From: JBOHPP01 sp050731755 | GTDB lineage: Bacteria; Methylomirabilota; Methylomirabilia; Rokubacteriales; CSP1-6 | Direction: 5' to 3' | Assembly: GCA_050731755.1 (NCBI GenBank) | Contig: JBOHPP010000205.1 | Location: 1 to 8,551 of the forward strand | DNA length: 8,551 nucleotides | Shown here: one piece after another, positions 6,021 to 8,551 of the stretch | Numbering within the stretch: position 1 is the stretch's first letter | Layout of the letters: each line of letters begins with the position of its first letter | Position numbers and translations under genes: made by a program | The notes under the pieces: model-generated | Database searches by the model: none | The model's input: the letters and a program-made list of their open reading frames with translations, nothing else | What the model was told of the DNA's origin: nothing

Positions 6021-7135
6021 GACGCGATTCCTTCACGCTCGAGCACGGCGCTGACCACCCGACGGCTCGCGTCCGGCCGGCGCAGCCGGCGCATCTGGAG
6101 GCGCATCCGATCGAGCAACGCGGGCTCGGTGAGCGCCCGCTCCAGCGCGGCGCCCAGCTCGCGTCGCGTGCGTGCGATGAAGGCGATGCCCGAGCGAGAG
6201 GCGAAGCGCTCGTTGCGCCGCTCCTGGCCCGGCAGGGAACCATAGATCACCAGCGGAAGCTCCACCGTTATGGCCTCGGCCAGCGTCATTCCGCCGGCCT
6301 TGGTGACGAGCAGGTCGGCGGCAGCCATGAGCCGGTGGAGGTGGGCCTCGTAGCCCAGCGTTCGGACCGTCGTGCCCTGGGTGAGCCGGCCCAGCGAGGC
6401 TTCGAGGTTCCGGTCGAGCCCGGCCACCACGATGCCCTGGACACCCAGGGGCAGAGTCGCCATGGCCTGAGCGACCTGGCGGAGCCGACCGAACCGGCCA
6501 TGGGCGCCGGCCATGGCCAGGACCACGGGCGCTTGCGACGACAGCCCGCACGCCTGCCGCGCCGCCGCCGCATCGAGGGCATTTTCGAACTCCATCCGCA
6601 CCGGCATGCCGGTGACGGTGATGCGGTCGGGGGGGATGCCGCGCGCGACGAACTCGTGCCTCACCTCTTCGGCGGCGACGCAATAGCGATTCACGCCCCG
6701 GGCCATCCACTGGCTGTGGGCGACGAAGTCGGTGACGACCGTGGTGTGGGGCGGCACGCGCACGCCGCGCTCGGCGAGCGCGGTCATGGCTACGGCAGGC
6801 GTGGCGTGGACGGTGACGACCACGTCGGGCATCTCCTCGGCGAGCAGCCGGGCCAGCCGGGCCAGGCCGAGCCGCGTCATGCCGAACGCCAGCGGCGAGT
6901 CGCTGGTCATCCGATCGGCCAGCGCGTAGGCCGCGCCCCACAGGGCGGGCAGGCGGCGCAGCGTCCAGTAGTAGAGCGCTCGACTGGCGCGCTCGAAGAC
7001 TGGGCTGACGACGTCACGGAAGTGATCGACGACGCGGACGGCGATGCCGGCCCGCTCGAAGGCGGTGGCCAGGCTTCGGGCGGCGACGTTGTGGCCGGAG
7101 CCGTAGCTCGCCGTGAGGATGAGGACGCGTGTCAT
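6017..7135 (-). CDS. GT28 glycosyltransferase, MGDG synthase/UgtP-like
   Basis: A 372-residue GT-B glycosyltransferase. The N-terminal acceptor domain opens with a strand and the glycine loop TASYGSGH (8-15), the hallmark of the MGDG synthase N-terminal domain. It continues with VVTVHATPA and a TDF segment similar to UgtP/MGD proteins. The C-terminal donor domain begins near residue 205 (PVVLAMAGAHGRFGRL) and has the nucleotide-sugar site TKAGGMTLAEA (278-288) and the PGQE loop (302-305) before an Asn at 308. Relatives move galactose, glucose or GlcNAc from UDP-sugars to diacylglycerol or other lipids at the cytoplasmic membrane face. The ATG has an AGAGG site 7 nt upstream (7143-7147). The gene overlaps the CE4 deacetylase by 4 bp and follows the zinc-ribbon gene by 46 nt. 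Acceptor and sugar are not readable from sequence; a hopanoid acceptor is my suggestion from the neighbouring hpnJ. Confidence 0.85.
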   Translation of the reverse strand: MTRVLILTASYGSGHNVAARSLATAFERAGIAVRVVDHFRDVVSPVFERASRALYYWTLRRLPALWGAAYALADRMTSDSPLAFGMTRLGLARLARLLAEEMPDVVVTVHATPAVAMTALAERGVRVPPHTTVVTDFVAHSQWMARGVNRYCVAAEEVRHEFVARGIPPDRITVTGMPVRMEFENALDAAAARQACGLSSQAPVVLAMAGAHGRFGRLRQVAQAMATLPLGVQGIVVAGLDRNLEASLGRLTQGTTVRTLGYEAHLHRLMAAADLLVTKAGGMTLAEAITVELPLVIYGSLPGQERRNERFASRSGIAFIARTRRELGAALERALTEPALLDRMRLQMRRLRRPDASRRVVSAVLEREGIAS

Positions 7136-7142
7136 GGAGCGG

Positions 7143-7147
7143 CCTCT
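7143..7147 (-). promoter_or_regulatory. Ribosome binding site for the GT28 gene
   Basis: On the minus strand AGAGG lies 7 nt before the ATG at 7135 and supports that start over internal ones. Confidence 0.5.
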
Positions 7148-7181
7148 ATCCTACTCCGGCCGCGTCGTCAGGGCGGAGGGC

Positions 7182-7625
7182 TCAGCAGGTCCTGACCACG
7201 GCAAACCCGAAGGTGCGCATGTGGGCGTCGACCTTCGGGCGCGACCTCCGATCTTTGCGGCGGCGATCGGACGACGGCGCGTCTGACCGCCGGCGGCGCT
7301 CGGCCTGGCGCCGCTCCTGGAGCACGTGGACGCCGGGCTCGTAGGCGAACGCCGCCTTCAGGTACTCGTAGAGATCGCGGCGGTCACGGGCCACGATCAC
7401 CAGGTATCGCCCGCGCATTCCGGGGCCCCGCATCGGGCTGCCCACGCCGCCCTCCGCGATGTCCTGCATCGCCTTTCGGGCGTCGCCGGTCACGAGGGGG
7501 CCGTGAGGGAAGCTCCCGGGCATCGAGAGCCCGCAGTGCGGGCAGAACTCGGTGGTGCGCAGGATCCTGGCCTGGCACTTGGGGCAGCGCTTGTATCGAT
7601 CGGTCCATCGGCGGGTGGTGATCAT
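7182..7625 (-). CDS. Small zinc-ribbon protein with Arg-rich DRR/ERR motifs
   Basis: A 147-residue protein from the ATG at 7625; a TTG at 7652 would add nine residues, and neither start has a good ribosome site. A four-cysteine zinc ribbon comes first: CPKC (14-17) and CPHC (28-31). The middle (about 73-102) reads RYLVIVARDRRDLYEYLKAAF and so on, like a small alpha/beta unit that loosely resembles the first part of a response-regulator receiver. Next comes a very basic linker, QERRQAERRRR and SDRRRKDRRSR (103-129), and a short ending FGFAVVRTC with a terminal cysteine. I recall similar basic DRR/ERR tails in small hypothetical proteins of uncultured high-GC bacteria, but cannot name a family. 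It is the first gene of the minus-strand set, 46 nt before the glycosyltransferase, and may bind nucleic acid or regulate that operon. This is speculative. Confidence 0.65.
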   Translation of the reverse strand: MITTRRWTDRYKRCPKCQARILRTTEFCPHCGLSMPGSFPHGPLVTGDARKAMQDIAEGGVGSPMRGPGMRGRYLVIVARDRRDLYEYLKAAFAYEPGVHVLQERRQAERRRRSDAPSSDRRRKDRRSRPKVDAHMRTFGFAVVRTC

Positions 7626-7770
7626 GGCTCGGGGGCAGCGAGCGAGCAACAATCACACCAACCCGGCGGGCGACCTGAAACATCGCGTGTCTCGGCATGT
7701 TGCCCTCTGGCCGCCAAATCGACGTTCGCTCCGGCCTCCGGGAAAACCATTCCGGGCGGTGCCACTTTGG

Positions 7771-7796
7771 GTCAGCCGTGCCACCGGCGGGCTGAC
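7771..7796. repeat. 7-bp inverted repeat upstream of the tRNA promoter
   Basis: GTCAGCC (7771-7777) and GGCTGAC (7790-7796) form a perfect inverted repeat with a 12-nt spacer, ending exactly where the proposed -35 box of the tRNA begins. No T-tract follows, so a terminator is unlikely. It could be an operator-like site or chance. Confidence 0.35.
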
Positions 7797-7825
7797 TTGA
7801 TTCCGGTCAGGCGAGCGTGTACCTT
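7797..7825 (+). promoter_or_regulatory. Putative sigma70-type promoter of tRNA-Val
   Basis: TTGATT (7797-7802) and TACCTT (7820-7825) are separated by 17 nt, the ideal spacing. They lie 9 nt upstream of the mature 5' end at 7835, so transcription would start only a few bases before the tRNA. This is the best-looking promoter in the window. The rest of the stretch from 7626 to 7834 holds no gene I can support. Confidence 0.5.
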
Positions 7826-7834
7826 CCGTCGCGT

Positions 7835-7910
7835 GGACGATTAGCTCAGTTGGCAGAGCGCTGGCCTCACATGCCAGAGGTCACTGGTTCGAGTCCAGTA
7901 TCGTCCACCA
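7835..7910 (+). tRNA. tRNA-Val (anticodon CAC), CCA encoded
   Basis: A complete 76-nt cloverleaf. The acceptor stem pairs GGACGAT (7835-7841) with ATCGTCC (7900-7906). The D stem is GCTC/GAGC (7844-7847, 7856-7859). The anticodon stem CTGGC/GCCAG encloses the loop CTCACAT with anticodon CAC at 7868-7870, reading GUG valine codons. The T arm is ACTGG-TTCGAGT-CCAGT (7883-7899). The discriminator base is A7907, as expected for valine, and CCA is encoded at 7908-7910. All stems are perfectly paired, so the gene is very likely functional. A sigma70-like promoter lies directly upstream. No clear terminator follows, and short copies of both its ends occur downstream (7958 and 8537). Confidence 0.97.
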
Positions 7911-7957
7911 TCTCACTTCCCCTCATCGGGACGCTCTCTCCTCGGCCTGGATATCTC

Positions 7958-7968
7958 CGTGGACGATT
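7958..7968 (+). repeat. Direct repeat of the tRNA-Val 5' end
   Basis: Eleven bases, CGTGGACGATT, repeat those at 7832-7842, which cover the last leader bases and the first eight bases of the tRNA. After these the sequence diverges at once. It is also an inverted match to the tRNA 3' end. Confidence 0.4.
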
Positions 7969-8028
7969 GTCGAGTTCTGACCCCGCCCTTACTCGGAGCC
8001 GTGATCTGGGACGCGGTTCAACGCACGG

Positions 8029-8043
8029 CGAGGGAAACCCTCG
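8029..8043. repeat. Short perfect hairpin
   Basis: CGAGGG, an AAA loop and CCCTCG form a perfect 6-bp stem. There is no T-tract on either strand, so it is not a recognisable intrinsic terminator. Nothing else stands out in the stretch from 7969 to 8176. Confidence 0.35.
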
Positions 8044-8176
8044 GGACTGTCGGTCAACGTCCTGCTCTCGTCGCCAAATGACTACCTGGCATGACACTGT
8101 CCCCGCCGCGCTGCGAAACAGTCGGCGAAAACAAGCACTTCGGCGCGGAACGGGTCTTGCTCGATGACCCGGTATC

Positions 8177-8183
8177 GGAGGGG
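8177..8183 (+). promoter_or_regulatory. Ribosome binding site for the small lipoprotein ORF
   Basis: GGAGGGG lies 6 nt before the ATG at 8190. It is the strongest Shine-Dalgarno sequence in the window and picks this ATG over the upstream one at 8091. Confidence 0.6.
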
Positions 8184-8189
8184 ACATCC

Positions 8190-8435
8190 ATGTGGATCGA
8201 GAAAGGGCAGCTCACTCGACGCGGGTTCGGCGCGCTGGCTGCCCTCCTCGTCGTGTCGCTCGCGGGGTGCCGCCGCGATTCACGCGCTGAGTCACGCGCT
8301 GGCGTCTCGCGACCGTCGCGGCCCAAGCAGAGCCCATCCCGCCCTTCCCGTCCAGGTTCCAATGCCCGCCAGGCAAAGCCGCGATCTCCAGGAGCTGATG
8401 ACCGTATTCGGCGACCGCAGGGGGAATCGCCGTGA
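8190..8435 (+). CDS. Small putative Tat-type lipoprotein, possibly frameshifted remnant
   Basis: An 81-residue product preceded by a strong ribosome site. The N-terminus is a convincing export signal: TRRGFG (9-14) resembles a twin-arginine motif, residues 14-25 are hydrophobic, and LAGC (24-27) is a lipobox with Cys27 as the lipidation site. The remainder is Arg/Ser/Pro-rich, with no recognisable domain and declining GC at third codon positions after about base 8318. At the same time, another plus-strand frame (open from 8164 to 8511) gains a coding-like look near 8370-8450, giving DLQELMTVFGDRRGNRREVR. So either this is a short disordered lipoprotein, or the original gene continued in that other frame and has suffered a frameshift. 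No neighbour indicates a role. Confidence 0.5.
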   Translation: MWIEKGQLTRRGFGALAALLVVSLAGCRRDSRAESRAGVSRPSRPKQSPSRPSRPGSNARQAKPRSPGADDRIRRPQGESP

Positions 8436-8536
8436 GGTCCGCGTTTGTACTTTGGCCTCAATGCTCCCAGACGATGCCGCTCGTGGCACGCACATGAGCA
8501 GATCCCGGTGAGACGGGTCGTGAACGAGAGCTCGGG

Positions 8537-8549
8537 ATCGTCCACCATC
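8537..8549 (+). repeat. Direct repeat of the tRNA-Val 3' end (att-like)
   Basis: Thirteen bases, ATCGTCCACCATC, repeat 7900-7912 exactly: the 3' acceptor strand, discriminator, CCA and two flanking bases of the tRNA. No complete tRNA can be folded here. This is the form expected of an attachment-site copy left by integration at a tRNA 3' end, though no integrase is in the window. The stretch from 8436 to here holds no other supported gene. Confidence 0.5.
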
Positions 8550-8551
8550 AC

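Noticed and set aside
5250..6245. Plus-strand ORF opposite the deacetylase
   Set aside because: No domain and an Arg/Pro/Gly-rich composition, while the minus strand carries all CE4 motifs.
5978..7195. 405-residue plus-strand ORF opposite the glycosyltransferase
   Set aside because: It is a His/Gly/Arg-rich mirror frame; the minus strand encodes an intact GT28 enzyme.
8029..8043. Hairpin as an intrinsic terminator
   Set aside because: No T-tract follows on either strand.
7817..8167. Plus-strand ORF containing RLAQLAER and TGSSPVSSTI
   Set aside because: These residues are a direct translation of the tRNA gene; such ORFs are common artefacts.
7867..8187. Minus-strand ORF ending in MVDDTGLEPVTSGM-like residues
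   Set aside because: That run of residues is the antisense of the tRNA-Val and its flank, a well-known kind of spurious tRNA-derived translation.
8469..8546. Possible second tRNA: GACGAT (8470-8475) pairs with ATCGTC (8537-8542) at tRNA-like spacing, with a GCTC/GAGC pair inside
   Set aside because: No T arm with a TTCGA-like loop and no valid anticodon loop with U33 can be folded, so it is not a working tRNA. A degenerate tRNA is not fully excluded.
8054..8551. 165-residue minus-strand ORF across the right end
   Set aside because: It starts inside the antisense of the tRNA-end repeat, has no domain, and runs against the ORF with a strong ribosome site and lipoprotein signal.
1..8551. CRISPR array, transposase, toxin-antitoxin or phage-defence genes
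   Set aside because: No regularly spaced repeats and no diagnostic motifs of such systems were seen on either strand.

Overview
The window is GC-rich and densely coding, with several GTG starts, 4-bp and 7-bp gene overlaps and almost no spacers inside operons. This suggests a chromosomal segment of a high-GC, hopanoid-making, Gram-negative-type bacterium. The HpnJ-type radical SAM protein and the small zinc-ribbon protein with Arg-rich DRR/ERR motifs remind me of Rokubacteria/Methylomirabilota-like soil genomes. That placement is from memory, not from a search.

Region 1 (1-5311, + strand) is one tight operon. In order it holds the tail of an unidentified membrane protein, a flavin-dependent halogenase-like oxidoreductase, a MacB/LolC-type ABC permease, its separate ATPase, a four-helix EamA/SMR-like (ArnE/ArnF-like) membrane protein, and hpnJ. 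HpnJ is the B12-type radical SAM enzyme linked to making the cyclitol ether head group of bacteriohopanetetrol.

Region 2 (5241-7625, - strand) converges on the first. It reads zinc-ribbon protein, then a GT28 MGDG synthase/UgtP-like glycosyltransferase, then a NodB-type (CE4) deacetylase. The last two overlap by 4 bp. The deacetylase and hpnJ overlap tail to tail by 71 bp.

Region 3 (7626-8551) holds a tRNA-Val(CAC) with an encoded CCA end and a plausible sigma70-type promoter. Beyond it lies a poorly coding stretch with one small Tat-type lipoprotein ORF, possibly frameshifted. Short repeats of the tRNA 5' end (7958) and 3' end (8537) suggest past integration or duplication at this tRNA.

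Taken together, regions 1 and 2 could encode synthesis, tailoring and export of a lipid, probably a hopanoid glycolipid. The glycosyltransferase would add an amino-sugar precursor, the CE4 enzyme would remove its acetyl group, HpnJ would contract the sugar to a cyclitol, and the ABC and four-helix proteins would move the product. The halogenase-like enzyme would be an unexpected tailoring step. Family assignments and gene order are visible in the sequence; the joint pathway is inference.
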